A stretch of DNA of 64,000 bases, taken from assembly GCA_017468085.1 (NCBI GenBank), contig JAFUJR010000027.1:62001-126000 (forward strand). Reading direction: 5' to 3'. Numbering within the stretch: position 1 is the stretch's first letter; every line of letters starts with the position of its first letter. Position numbers and translations under genes: made by a program. The notes under the pieces were generated by a model. The model saw nothing but the letters and a program-made list of their open reading frames with translations, was not told the DNA's origin and searched no databases. This DNA comes from Clostridia bacterium. GTDB taxonomy: Bacteria; Bacillota; Clostridia; Christensenellales; Borkfalkiaceae. Below, piece after piece: positions 1 through 8,818 of this stretch.

Positions 1-354
1 GTAACCGCCACCCTCAAAATGGAAGGCTTCACCAGAAAGGGTGGGCGGGATATCCGCTTCTTCGGCACGGAAGGTGAGCTTGAAATGGACGAAGAGGGCA
101 ACTTTATCACCTTGCGCAGATTCTTCGGCGAAGAAAAGACCTGGAAGATTAACGAGCTGACGGACGACTTGGTCGGGCACGGCGGCGGCGATCACAGAAT
201 GATAGATAAGCTCTACGAAGTGATTGCCCAGAAAAGCAAAAACGTCGATACCTGCATGGAAAACTCGGTGGAAAGTCATTATATGGCGCTTGCGGCGGAA
301 GAATCGCGCGTAAAGGGCGGTCAGTTGGTATTTATCGAAAAATACAGAGCGTAA
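1..354 (+). CDS. Gfo/Idh/MocA-family oxidoreductase, C-terminal fragment
   Basis: The reading frame is open from base 1 and ends at TAA 354, so this is the last ~117 residues of a gene that begins before the window. The segment with GGGDHRMID, followed by ESHYMALAAEESR and a closing Gly-Gly, matches the C-terminal part of Gfo/Idh/MocA NAD(P)-dependent sugar oxidoreductases, which follows the Rossmann domain. The family oxidises or epimerises sugars and inositols in the cytoplasm. It lies 102 bases before a carbohydrate-uptake type gene set on the same strand, which fits sugar catabolism. The Rossmann half, cofactor motif and catalytic Lys are outside the window, so the substrate cannot be assigned. 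Confidence 0.8.
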   Translation, partial: VTATLKMEGFTRKGGRDIRFFGTEGELEMDEEGNFITLRRFFGEEKTWKINELTDDLVGHGGGDHRMIDKLYEVIAQKSKNVDTCMENSVESHYMALAAEESRVKGGQLVFIEKYRA

Positions 355-374
355 GTCAAACGGCAACGCAGAAA

Positions 375-416
375 AAGAGGGGTACCCCTCTTAAGGTAGT
401 TTCCCAACTACCTTAA
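375..416 (+). terminator. Two abutting hairpins between oxidoreductase and surface protein
   Basis: An 18-base perfect palindrome (375-392, centred on GGTACC) directly abuts a second hairpin with 10-bp arms TTAAGGTAGT (391-400) and ACTACCTTAA (407-416) around a 6-base loop. The two share bases 391-392. No T-run follows either one, so intrinsic termination is uncertain. They may be an mRNA processing or stabilising element between the first gene and the surface-protein operon. Confidence 0.4.
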
Positions 417-456
417 GAAAGATATCTAATAGCTTCGTGCGAATGGGAGGGATATA

Positions 457-2814
457 GTGGTAAAGACGGGAACGAGCAAGAAATGGACGGGAGCGATTTG
501 CGCGGTTTGCGCATTGTTCGCGACGGTTTTCTGTTTGCTTGCAACGGGAATGAAATTCCCCCACGCAAAAGCGGAAAACGAGAACGCTATTTCCACGCAA
601 ATAGACAGAGTGGAAACGCTGGAGGGCGTTGCGCTCACGCTCTATTTAACGCAAACCGATTATATGACGGCGGAGGAGTGGAACACCGACAGCAACGAAG
701 GTTATAAGTGGGTGGATTCGCTTGATTATGCGGACAGAAAAAACCACAACGTACATAACGCGTTGCTCGATAAAAATTTGAGCGAGTACAATTACGGCGA
801 ATATATTTTTGTGGACGGGGAACCGATTAAAAAGGACGAAATTACTTTCCACGCCAACCGTTTTACAAGAGTAAATACGTTGGGTATCGATTTTGCCGAC
901 CCGGCGGCGCTTGCGAATATGCAAGAGATCACCTTTAAGGCAGGCTGTCAGTTGCCCACCCTCACCTATTCCTATTTTGGCGAAGGGGAATTTTCCTGCC
1001 TCACGATAGAGGAGGATTATTCGTTTAAAAAGCATAACGGCGTTTGGGTGCGCGCTTATCCGTTTGACGGATATGAAGAAGGAAAACTTTACGACGCGGA
1101 CGAAAAAGCGTTCTATACAAGGGAAGAAACCTCTACGTATATGGGACATAAAGAAGCGCCGATGACGTATTTCACAACGACGTTTGAAGACAACGGCTGG
1201 ATGGCGGAAAAGGGTTATACGCTTGCCTCCGTAATCGCGGAAAAAGGCGATTTGATCGTTTTGGAATTGGTAAATCCCATCAACGCAGAGGAATTTGCCG
1301 CAATCGAGCTTAACGTGTTTAGCAACGTGCCCCGTTCCTTTGTTGCGCACAATGCATACGATATTACGACAAGCAGTTTTGGTGAAGATTTGCAATTCTT
1401 CTCTCTTCCCGGCAGAGAAGCCCCGTCTTTTACGACAATTACCCTTTTGAGTGCGTACTATGCGGACGAAAACGGTATGATCGATAAATTCGTTTTTCGT
1501 ATCCTCGACGACGGCTCGTCAAATATAATGGATAATTGTTTTTACGTGGGCGCTTTCGCTTGCAACCGCTTGAATATGGTGTACGGCGACTCTTTCTTGA
1601 TTGAAGAACAGCAAGACGCCTATAACTTGACCTACCGTTTCAACGCAAAAGGTGCGTTTACGGGCGAGGAAAGTTTGGATTTATCCAAAGTTTTTATCAA
1701 TGGCGAGAGTATAGAGGCAATCAACCGCAGGGGACAGTTTGCAACGGCAAAATGGACGGCGATACACGGCGTTTACCAAATTGACGTCAGCTTGCTTAAA
1801 ACCTATCAAGGGGCGGCGGCAATCAAAAATGCAGACAACAATTTCGTAGGGAACAATATGCAAGTGGCTAAGGGGCTTGCGCTTCCCAACGGGGAAATTA
1901 TCGATAGGACTTACGCTTGCCGTATTTACGCAGGCGAAACCTTTGTCGATTACGAAATTATGGAAAGCTACGAGGATACTCGCGTTGAGGATGTGCGCGT
2001 TCGGCTTGACTACAATCCTAACGCTCCCGAAAATGACCCGAATATCCATTTCTTAATCACTTTTGATAAAAAAATCACCTCGCAAACATACGTACATGCG
2101 GCGCAAACGGAAGCTTGGCGCGTCATCTCTTTGGCACCTTTCGTGGACTATTACGACAAGGAAATTTCGGACGCGTTTGTTGCGGGCGGCTTCAAATCTT
2201 CCTTGTTTGAAAGCGTGTTTATCAACGGAAAATCTTTAGGGGATTGGCAAGCAAACGATTCTATCCCCACCGCAGTGCTTGCGCACTACGGGCAAACCTC
2301 GCTTTTCACACTCGACCTTTCCATCGATTGCACGGCGGATATGTTCGACGATTTATACGCGGCGTTTAATAGCGGCGAGGATATTACTTTAGAAGTCAAA
2401 GCTGGCATGAAGTTTACTACCGCAATCAAGACGGCGCAGGATTTTAAATGCGTAGTCAACGGCAGCACCGTAACGACGGACGGCGAAAAGCCCGAAATGC
2501 AAGTTTTTTACGACGGTAAAAAAGTGGAGGAAGGAGACGTGCTCCATTCCGCCTCGCAAGCGTCGGAGCATAATATTTTTGTAAGCGGTATCGAAAGCTA
2601 TTCCGTGCAGAAATCGATAAACGGCAGAACGACCACGTTCGTGATCACCTACGGAGAGGGCGAGTCCTTTGGGTTTGCCGTGCAAGAGAATATCATAAAC
2701 GAAATCCCGAGCGAAAAAGAGGGCTGCTCGTCCAGCTTATCCTTGGGAAGCGTCGCGATTTTATTAACGTTGGCGACGATTACTCTTTCGGTAAGGAGGA
2801 AACGTTATGAATAA
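457..2814 (+). CDS. Secreted, C-terminally membrane-anchored surface protein (785 aa)
   Basis: The start is GTG 457, six bases after GGGAGG. Residues ~10-38 form a signal peptide ending near HAKA. The C terminus has a Gly-Cys-Ser-Ser motif, a ~17-residue hydrophobic segment and the basic tail RRKRYE, so the protein should be exported and anchored by its C-terminal end. The body has no enzyme motif I recognise. It contains units with VFINGES or VFINGKS followed by strands ending in EVKAGMKF, the degenerate form of the domain arrayed in the 892-, 2206- and 2030-residue proteins of this window. A glycan-binding or scaffold role is inferred only from the neighbouring sugar-uptake genes. The stop overlaps the next gene by 8 bases, indicating translational coupling. 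Confidence 0.75.
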   Translation: MVKTGTSKKWTGAICAVCALFATVFCLLATGMKFPHAKAENENAISTQIDRVETLEGVALTLYLTQTDYMTAEEWNTDSNEGYKWVDSLDYADRKNHNVHNALLDKNLSEYNYGEYIFVDGEPIKKDEITFHANRFTRVNTLGIDFADPAALANMQEITFKAGCQLPTLTYSYFGEGEFSCLTIEEDYSFKKHNGVWVRAYPFDGYEEGKLYDADEKAFYTREETSTYMGHKEAPMTYFTTTFEDNGWMAEKGYTLASVIAEKGDLIVLELVNPINAEEFAAIELNVFSNVPRSFVAHNAYDITTSSFGEDLQFFSLPGREAPSFTTITLLSAYYADENGMIDKFVFRILDDGSSNIMDNCFYVGAFACNRLNMVYGDSFLIEEQQDAYNLTYRFNAKGAFTGEESLDLSKVFINGESIEAINRRGQFATAKWTAIHGVYQIDVSLLKTYQGAAAIKNADNNFVGNNMQVAKGLALPNGEIIDRTYACRIYAGETFVDYEIMESYEDTRVEDVRVRLDYNPNAPENDPNIHFLITFDKKITSQTYVHAAQTEAWRVISLAPFVDYYDKEISDAFVAGGFKSSLFESVFINGKSLGDWQANDSIPTAVLAHYGQTSLFTLDLSIDCTADMFDDLYAAFNSGEDITLEVKAGMKFTTAIKTAQDFKCVVNGSTVTTDGEKPEMQVFYDGKKVEEGDVLHSASQASEHNIFVSGIESYSVQKSINGRTTTFVITYGEGESFGFAVQENIINEIPSEKEGCSSSLSLGSVAILLTLATITLSVRRKRYE

Positions 2815-5275
2815 GACCTTAAAAAGAGGGATAAGCATTGCGCTCCTTTCGTTGACGGCTGCGCTTTCCGCGTGCGGTGAAGGCGCAACGCTCAACGCTT
2901 CCAATTATACTTATCAAAAACAGAGTGCAGAGCTCGTACACTTCAAAAGCTCGGACTCGGAGTTGGATTTTTTCTTGAACGACTATTTTAAACGCCACTC
3001 GGGCTGGATCGACGAAAACGGTTTAGACCAAAAGGTCAATTCCGTTACGGCGGGCGTTACGTCCAAGCAATTTTTCTGGCAGGAATGGATGTCGACGGCG
3101 TATTATCCTCTCAACAGCTTTGACGGCTTTGCGGAGGACAGAATCGCAGGCTTGCGCAAGCAACTGACTTCCGTGCCCGTAGACGAATACGGCTACGTTT
3201 GGCAGGAATCGGACGAAACCCGTTCTGCGACGTCCAACCTGAATTCGGGCGAACACAGAATGGGTTGGCCTTTCCCTACTTCCGCGGATTCGGACGGTAT
3301 GGCGATCAGTTGGGATTTCAACGGCGAGGACGGAAGCCTTTGGAGCAGTAACGTTGGCGCTACCGTGAAGGACGGTCTGTTTACGGCGGCGGTGGATACG
3401 CCCGTGGAAAGCGTAGAATTCGTTTCTCCCGTTCCCAAAAATGCAACGCAGACGATTTCGGCGTATTATTCTCCGCTTTTGGAAATCGATTTGAGAATGT
3501 ACACGCCCGACGCGGACAATATTGAGGATATATACGTTTGGTATACGACGGGCGATTCTAAGGAATGGAGCGAGGATAAGCGCGTTTCCGTCAAAGAAAA
3601 AGCGTTTATATCCTACGCGCATACGCCTATTTACGAGCATATGATATTCCTTCCTATGTACGCGGAAGAAGCTTGGAAATCGGACAAGGAATTGGAAACG
3701 TTCATCAATCAAATCAAGGTGGAAATCAAGCCCAAAGCGGGCAAGACGTTGACGGGTGAGTTTGGTTTGAGCTACGTACGCTCCACGCTCGATACCCGGC
3801 ATTCCAACAATAACTCCATTTTCATTTCTTCCCTCCGTAGGGATTATGATTACACGGGCGATTTGCAGTTCTTAAAAGAAAACATCACCAAGGCGAGAAA
3901 GGCAATCAATTTCTATATGCAGATGTACGACGAAAGCCGTCATCTCAACGATCAGTCCTACCTCGTAGGGCACGACGCAGACGCGACGTCCAATTGGAAA
4001 TCGGAAAGAACGGTAATGAGCCTTTCCAACGGCTATTGGGATATTACTTTTATGCCGAAGTTCGATTTTCAGTCGAATATGTATTTTTATAAAGCGCTTG
4101 TCGATTTGGCGCATTTAGAGGAAATATTGGCGCACAACGGCGTCGAGGTTGACCCCGCAGAGGCAACGGTCAAGACCGCAGATAGAAATTTTAACCACGG
4201 CACAAGCGCATACACCTACGACGCGGCTTCTCTTCGCAAAATCGCAGAGGACGTATTGACAGAGCTTAGAAAATCCACCGACGATACGGATAAGACGGGC
4301 TTTTGGTGTGAGGAAACGGGCAGATTTGTCGCAGGCTATGCAGAGGCGGAAGATAAGTGGTACGACTACGGTTATACCATGTGGAACTTAGAGGCGATCT
4401 ACTACGGCGTTGCTACGGAAGAGCAAGCAAAGTCCATTATGGATTGGATCAGCGGCAAACGCACCGTTGCAAAGGACGTTTACGGCTCGCAAGGCGAAGA
4501 TATTTATTATTTCCAATTTGGTCCGCGCGTCAATACGTATAGTGAAGAAAATCAATACGACACCTCGATTTTAAACGGTTATTATCGCGACAAGGTTTAT
4601 GAATACGGCGTCACGCAAATTCAAAACGGCGGCGCGATCATGTACGTATCTTTCTACGATTTGATGAGCCGCGTTATGACGTACGGCGCAAACGACGCCT
4701 ATGCCCGCTTGTCCGATATCAAAGATTGGTATATGGACGTTTACGATTATTACGTGCAGAGCGACAACTACAATATGTATCCTGACCGCTTCTATTGGGA
4801 TTATTATTGTCAAGGCGCGTGGAAAAACCCCGACAATAAAACCTACTATCCTCAAAACGGTATCAAAGGTTCGATAGAGAGAGGGGATAGCTCGGGTATT
4901 ATCGGACTCGACGGCGAATTTTTGGAATCCTTCCTTATGATTGCGGCAATTCCCTACGGTTTCTTTGGCATAGAGTCCATCGACGGAAGCGTATTGAAGA
5001 TAGAGCCTGCTTTACCGAAAAACCTCACGCATTGGGGGGTAGAGAATTTGGCGTTCAACGGCGTGAAATACGATTTGACGATATTCGAAGATTCCGTTCG
5101 CATCGACTCGGTGCGAGGGAATGCGGCAGGTTTGAGCGTACAGGTCGTTTTACAGGCGGACGAGGCAAATCCCGACATGTACGTCAACGGCAAAAAAACG
5201 AGCAATTATACGGTAAAAGACGGAAAGGTGTACGTAACCGTGCCCTTGCAGTCGGTATCCGTGGAAATTAGATAA
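2807..5275 (+). CDS. Lipoprotein with (alpha/alpha)-barrel glycosidase-like domain (822 aa)
   Basis: A lipobox (ALSAC, Cys ~23) marks a lipoprotein. The mature protein has alternating helical segments rich in aromatics (YWDITFMPKFDF, WYDYGYTMWNLEAIYYG, FYDLMSRV) typical of six-hairpin (alpha/alpha) toroid glycosidases. A beta-rich insert lies at ~165-320 and a small beta-sandwich ends the protein. I cannot place it in a numbered GH family or name catalytic residues. The C-terminal ~745 residues of the 2206-aa protein downstream (start 11760) are clearly homologous over the whole length, sharing for example DFFLNDYFKRHSG and MGWPFP. Cell-surface attachment next to an ABC sugar receptor suggests it trims a glycan for import; that is inference. 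Confidence 0.7.
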   Translation: MNKTLKRGISIALLSLTAALSACGEGATLNASNYTYQKQSAELVHFKSSDSELDFFLNDYFKRHSGWIDENGLDQKVNSVTAGVTSKQFFWQEWMSTAYYPLNSFDGFAEDRIAGLRKQLTSVPVDEYGYVWQESDETRSATSNLNSGEHRMGWPFPTSADSDGMAISWDFNGEDGSLWSSNVGATVKDGLFTAAVDTPVESVEFVSPVPKNATQTISAYYSPLLEIDLRMYTPDADNIEDIYVWYTTGDSKEWSEDKRVSVKEKAFISYAHTPIYEHMIFLPMYAEEAWKSDKELETFINQIKVEIKPKAGKTLTGEFGLSYVRSTLDTRHSNNNSIFISSLRRDYDYTGDLQFLKENITKARKAINFYMQMYDESRHLNDQSYLVGHDADATSNWKSERTVMSLSNGYWDITFMPKFDFQSNMYFYKALVDLAHLEEILAHNGVEVDPAEATVKTADRNFNHGTSAYTYDAASLRKIAEDVLTELRKSTDDTDKTGFWCEETGRFVAGYAEAEDKWYDYGYTMWNLEAIYYGVATEEQAKSIMDWISGKRTVAKDVYGSQGEDIYYFQFGPRVNTYSEENQYDTSILNGYYRDKVYEYGVTQIQNGGAIMYVSFYDLMSRVMTYGANDAYARLSDIKDWYMDVYDYYVQSDNYNMYPDRFYWDYYCQGAWKNPDNKTYYPQNGIKGSIERGDSSGIIGLDGEFLESFLMIAAIPYGFFGIESIDGSVLKIEPALPKNLTHWGVENLAFNGVKYDLTIFEDSVRIDSVRGNAAGLSVQVVLQADEANPDMYVNGKKTSNYTVKDGKVYVTVPLQSVSVEIR

Positions 5276-5293
5276 AGGATAAGGAGAAGAACT

Positions 5294-6877
5294 ATGAAGA
5301 AGAAATTGGCGCTTTTAATGAGCTTACTTCTTTCTGCAAGTACCGTCGGCTTCACGGCTTGCGGCGAAAAGAACGACGTTATCACCTCGGACTATTACAC
5401 CATCACCGTCGCTTGTCAAACGGAAAAGGGCGAAAAAGAGGTTATGGAGGTTTTGGCAAATCGCTATGAGGAAAAATATCCCGACAGAAAGGTGGAAATC
5501 GTTACGATGGCAAACGGTTACGATTCGTACATGCTTACCCTTTCCAGCAGCAGAGATATGTCCGCCAACGTTATTTGGACGTCGGATACCTTACATAGCG
5601 CGTGGGACGAATTCCACGTCGATTTAAGACCTTATTACGAGCAATCCGCAGAAACGGATTATTCCTTGTATTACGAAACGATGCTCGACACCGCGGGTAC
5701 GAACGGGAGTTTCAAGCCCACGAAGAATTATACGGGCGAGTTTAGAAAGGACGATTTGGATACGACGGAGGGCAGAAGCGAGTACGGCTTGTATTACGCG
5801 CCCAGAGATTACAATAAACCTGCTCTTTTGTGCAATACTTACATTTTTGCAAAGCTTGACACGGAATACGAGGCGCTTTATAAGTCTTTGAACAGCTTGG
5901 AAAAAATGCCTACGGACTATCAATCCGCAACCGCTCGTTTAAACGAGATCGTCGAGGGCAAGGATTGGGAGGATATGTCGGATTTGTACGCGTTTGCAAA
6001 GACGATTGCCGGCAGGATCGCCTACCTTGTAAACAATCACCCCGACAATAAGACTGCAAGATCGTGGGATAAATACCGCGCGCTCAACCTCTTCTTGGAT
6101 TGGGAACCTACCTATACGACGGTTATGTACGATATGGGCGTTGATCTCATCAACGACAGCGGCGATTTGCAGTTAGAGCAATACAACGATCAATTTACGG
6201 AAATTTACAACGCGCTTTCCCCTTCGGAAACGGCAGAGGATAAGGAGCTTGCGCCCTATCTGCACACCACGCAGGGCGACACGGAATTTTCGCAGGGTAC
6301 GCTTTTTATGAGAGTCTGTTCCAGACCTTTGGTTTTAGGCTACGGCAACTATTTCAGAGGAGTTTACGGCTCGACCAGTTTGCAGGCGATTCGTCTGCCC
6401 ATGGAATACATTGCGTCAGGCAACTCCGGTTATGCTATTTCCCGCGTTTGGGATGGGGAAAACAAGGGCGTTAAGGTAAACGGCGTGTTTAAGAGCTACA
6501 CCGAACTTAGTTGGGATTTTATTAAATTCATCATCACCCAAGAGGGTCAAGAGGCGGCAGGCGCAACGGGCTTGAATATTCCCGTATTGAAGTCTTTATA
6601 CGACGCGGAAAGCAACGGCGGCGTTGAACCTGCTTGGAGAACGGTAGAAAGCCTTGGCGATATGGACAACGACGCTTGGGTTGCAGGTAAGGAATTGAAA
6701 CAGGATTTGTTTAATATTTACAAACCGAAATCCAGACCTCAATTTAGACAAGTCGTTAAATTCTTTTTCATAGGCTTGCAGAAATACAGCAACGACGCGG
6801 GCTATTTGGCTGATCTTATCAACACGTACACGAAAGAATACAAAAACGAAAATCCTAAAGGAAATTTATTGGGCTAA
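5294..6877 (+). CDS. Extracellular solute-binding lipoprotein of a sugar ABC transporter (family 1)
   Basis: This is a 527-aa lipoprotein (lipobox GFTAC at ~19-23) with the usual start of a carbohydrate-binding receptor: TITVACQTEKGEKE, then RYEEKYPDRKVEI, then a beta-strand/hinge pattern to the C terminus. It lies 13 bases upstream of two matching permease genes and so is their receptor at the outer face of the membrane. At 527 residues it is longer than the usual ~420, as seen in receptors for larger oligosaccharides. There is no ATPase gene in the cluster, so a shared MsmX-type ATPase encoded elsewhere is likely (inference from the usual arrangement of these importers). Confidence 0.88.
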   Translation: MKKKLALLMSLLLSASTVGFTACGEKNDVITSDYYTITVACQTEKGEKEVMEVLANRYEEKYPDRKVEIVTMANGYDSYMLTLSSSRDMSANVIWTSDTLHSAWDEFHVDLRPYYEQSAETDYSLYYETMLDTAGTNGSFKPTKNYTGEFRKDDLDTTEGRSEYGLYYAPRDYNKPALLCNTYIFAKLDTEYEALYKSLNSLEKMPTDYQSATARLNEIVEGKDWEDMSDLYAFAKTIAGRIAYLVNNHPDNKTARSWDKYRALNLFLDWEPTYTTVMYDMGVDLINDSGDLQLEQYNDQFTEIYNALSPSETAEDKELAPYLHTTQGDTEFSQGTLFMRVCSRPLVLGYGNYFRGVYGSTSLQAIRLPMEYIASGNSGYAISRVWDGENKGVKVNGVFKSYTELSWDFIKFIITQEGQEAAGATGLNIPVLKSLYDAESNGGVEPAWRTVESLGDMDNDAWVAGKELKQDLFNIYKPKSRPQFRQVVKFFFIGLQKYSNDAGYLADLINTYTKEYKNENPKGNLLG

Positions 6878-6890
6878 TTAAGGAGTCGTT

Positions 6891-7850
6891 ATGTCAGAAA
6901 CCACTTACAACGAAAAAGTTCGTAAGCTGAAAAAGCCCTTTTGGAAAAAGGTCTGGGAAGACTACGGTGGACTTTTATATATGTTGCCCGTATTGTTGGG
7001 TATCGTTTGCTTCACCATTATTCCCATGATCACGTCGCTCAATTACGCGTTCCACGATTACGATCCTTACGCGTTCGAAGTCAGCGAACAGCTTACTAAC
7101 TTCGGTTTTCAAAACTTTATAAAAATCTTTACGCCCGGCGAAAAGGGCGGTGAATTGGAAACGGTCATGTATTCCGTGTTCGTAACCTTCCGTTTCACCA
7201 TCTTGAACGTCGGCATTGGTCTTACCGGCTCGTATATTTTAGCATTGTTCTTAAACCAAAAAACGAAGGGGATCGAGGCGTTCCGCGTGGTTTATTACTT
7301 GCCTTGCCTTATTCCCGGCGTTGCGGGTACTTTGCTTTGGCTGGATATTACGACGGTAAACGGCGGGTATATCAACTTGATTTTGGAAATACTGCACCTG
7401 CCCGAATACACCTTCTACGAAGAGGCGGAAACGGTATTGCCCACCCTGCTCTTCGTCAGTGTGTTCACCTTCGGCGGCAATGCCGTTATGTGGTTGGCGC
7501 AAATGAAAAACGTTCCCACGGAATTGTACGAATCGGCAGATTTGGACGGCGCAAATTATTTCCATAAGCTTTTCCATATCACCATTCCGCAAACGACGTC
7601 GATGATTTTCTATCTGTTGATTATGAGCATTATCGGCGGCTTACAGGCATTTGGCAACGTTTATCCGTTGGTTTCGGTTGCGGGCAGAGAAGTAGAGTTT
7701 ATCGGCGTAAAAATTTACCAAGCTGCATATGAAAGCGGCGATTTGAGCTTGGCTTGCGCGCTTTCGTGGTTCTTGTTCGTAATTATCGGTATTCTCACTG
7801 CGTTTATTTTTAAAACGAGTAAATGGGTTTACTACGGGGAGGAAGCGTAA
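6891..7850 (+). CDS. Sugar ABC transporter permease, MalF/LacF type
   Basis: This 319-aa membrane protein has about six hydrophobic segments. Near the C-terminal third is the EAA loop contacting the ATPase (ELYESADLDGANYFHKLFHITIP), the signature of binding-protein-dependent permeases. The N terminus is basic and cytoplasmic. An AAGGAG-type ribosome binding site lies just upstream of ATG 6891. The stop TAA shares its last base with the ATG of the next permease, so the two are translationally coupled and should form a heterodimeric channel with the receptor at 5294. Confidence 0.92.
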   Translation: MSETTYNEKVRKLKKPFWKKVWEDYGGLLYMLPVLLGIVCFTIIPMITSLNYAFHDYDPYAFEVSEQLTNFGFQNFIKIFTPGEKGGELETVMYSVFVTFRFTILNVGIGLTGSYILALFLNQKTKGIEAFRVVYYLPCLIPGVAGTLLWLDITTVNGGYINLILEILHLPEYTFYEEAETVLPTLLFVSVFTFGGNAVMWLAQMKNVPTELYESADLDGANYFHKLFHITIPQTTSMIFYLLIMSIIGGLQAFGNVYPLVSVAGREVEFIGVKIYQAAYESGDLSLACALSWFLFVIIGILTAFIFKTSKWVYYGEEA

Positions 7851-8725
7851 TGAGTACGGCTACGGTAAAAAAACGTCGCGTCAACAAAAGGAAATTGACG
7901 TTTACCATCGTTAAATATTTCTTTTTGGCGCTTGTTTCCATCTTCTTTCTGTTCCCCATTTACGCAATGGTCATCAATTCGTTTATGCCCGACGAGCAAC
8001 TTTTGGGCGCACGTTCGCTTTGGCCCAACTATTTCTATTTCGGCGCATATTTGAAGATGCTGAATATCGATTATTTGCGTTATTTCGGCAATACGATGCT
8101 CGTGTGCGTATTGTACGTGGGCGGCGTATGCTTAATGTCCACGCTGACGGCGTTTGGATTGGCAAAAGTCAAGTTTAAAGGCAAAAACGTGGTGTTCATC
8201 TTAATTATGTCCACCGTTTTGTTGCCCGGCACGGTAACGTCCATTCCGCTGTATATCATTTACGCAAACTTGCATTGGACGGGCACGCTGATCCCGTTGT
8301 GGCTGCCTATTTGGTTTGGCGGCGGCGCGATGAATATCTTCCTCGTCCGTCAGTTTATCAAGGGGATTCCCAATTCTTATTCCGAAGCGGCAATTTTGGA
8401 CGGCGCAAACCAAATACAAATTTATTACAAAATTATTTTACCTTTAATCAAACCTATCATCACCTACCTTGCCGTAACGGGCTTCTTCGGCTGCTGGAAC
8501 GATTTCCAAGGCCCGTTGATGTACGTTATGGACGCGCAGGAAAGCTGGACGCTTTCGTTGGCGTTGTATTTCGACTTCGTTGAAAAAATCGCAACGGACA
8601 ACAACAACCTTGCCAACGCGCAAATGGCAGTCGGCGTTATGATGATGATTCCTTGCGTGGTTTTGTTCGCTTTTTTCCAAAACGAACTCATGGAAGGGGT
8701 TTCTACAATCGGCTTAAAGGGATAA
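7850..8725 (+). CDS. Sugar ABC transporter permease, MalG type
   Basis: This is a 291-aa second permease with six hydrophobic segments and an EAA loop (SYSEAAILDGANQIQIYYKIILP). An in-frame ATG at 7823 would add nine residues inside the previous gene. I chose ATG 7850 because it forms the TAATG overlap with the upstream stop and is preceded at good spacing by GGGGAGGAAG. The protein pairs with the 6891 permease. Together with the receptor they make an importer lacking only its ATPase. Confidence 0.9.
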   Translation: MSTATVKKRRVNKRKLTFTIVKYFFLALVSIFFLFPIYAMVINSFMPDEQLLGARSLWPNYFYFGAYLKMLNIDYLRYFGNTMLVCVLYVGGVCLMSTLTAFGLAKVKFKGKNVVFILIMSTVLLPGTVTSIPLYIIYANLHWTGTLIPLWLPIWFGGGAMNIFLVRQFIKGIPNSYSEAAILDGANQIQIYYKIILPLIKPIITYLAVTGFFGCWNDFQGPLMYVMDAQESWTLSLALYFDFVEKIATDNNNLANAQMAVGVMMMIPCVVLFAFFQNELMEGVSTIGLKG

Positions 8726-8818
8726 CCGAATAAAAGGGAGCGGAACGCCCAAACGGCGCTTTCGCTCTTCAGGCTGTCTGCTTTAATTATAGTAATAATA
8801 TATTAGGAGGAAAAATAT

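Noticed and set aside
7823-7850. Earlier start (ATG 7823) for the MalG-type permease
   Set aside because: It would lie inside the preceding gene with a poor ribosome binding site; the TAATG overlap at 7848-7852 with GGGGAGGAAG is better.
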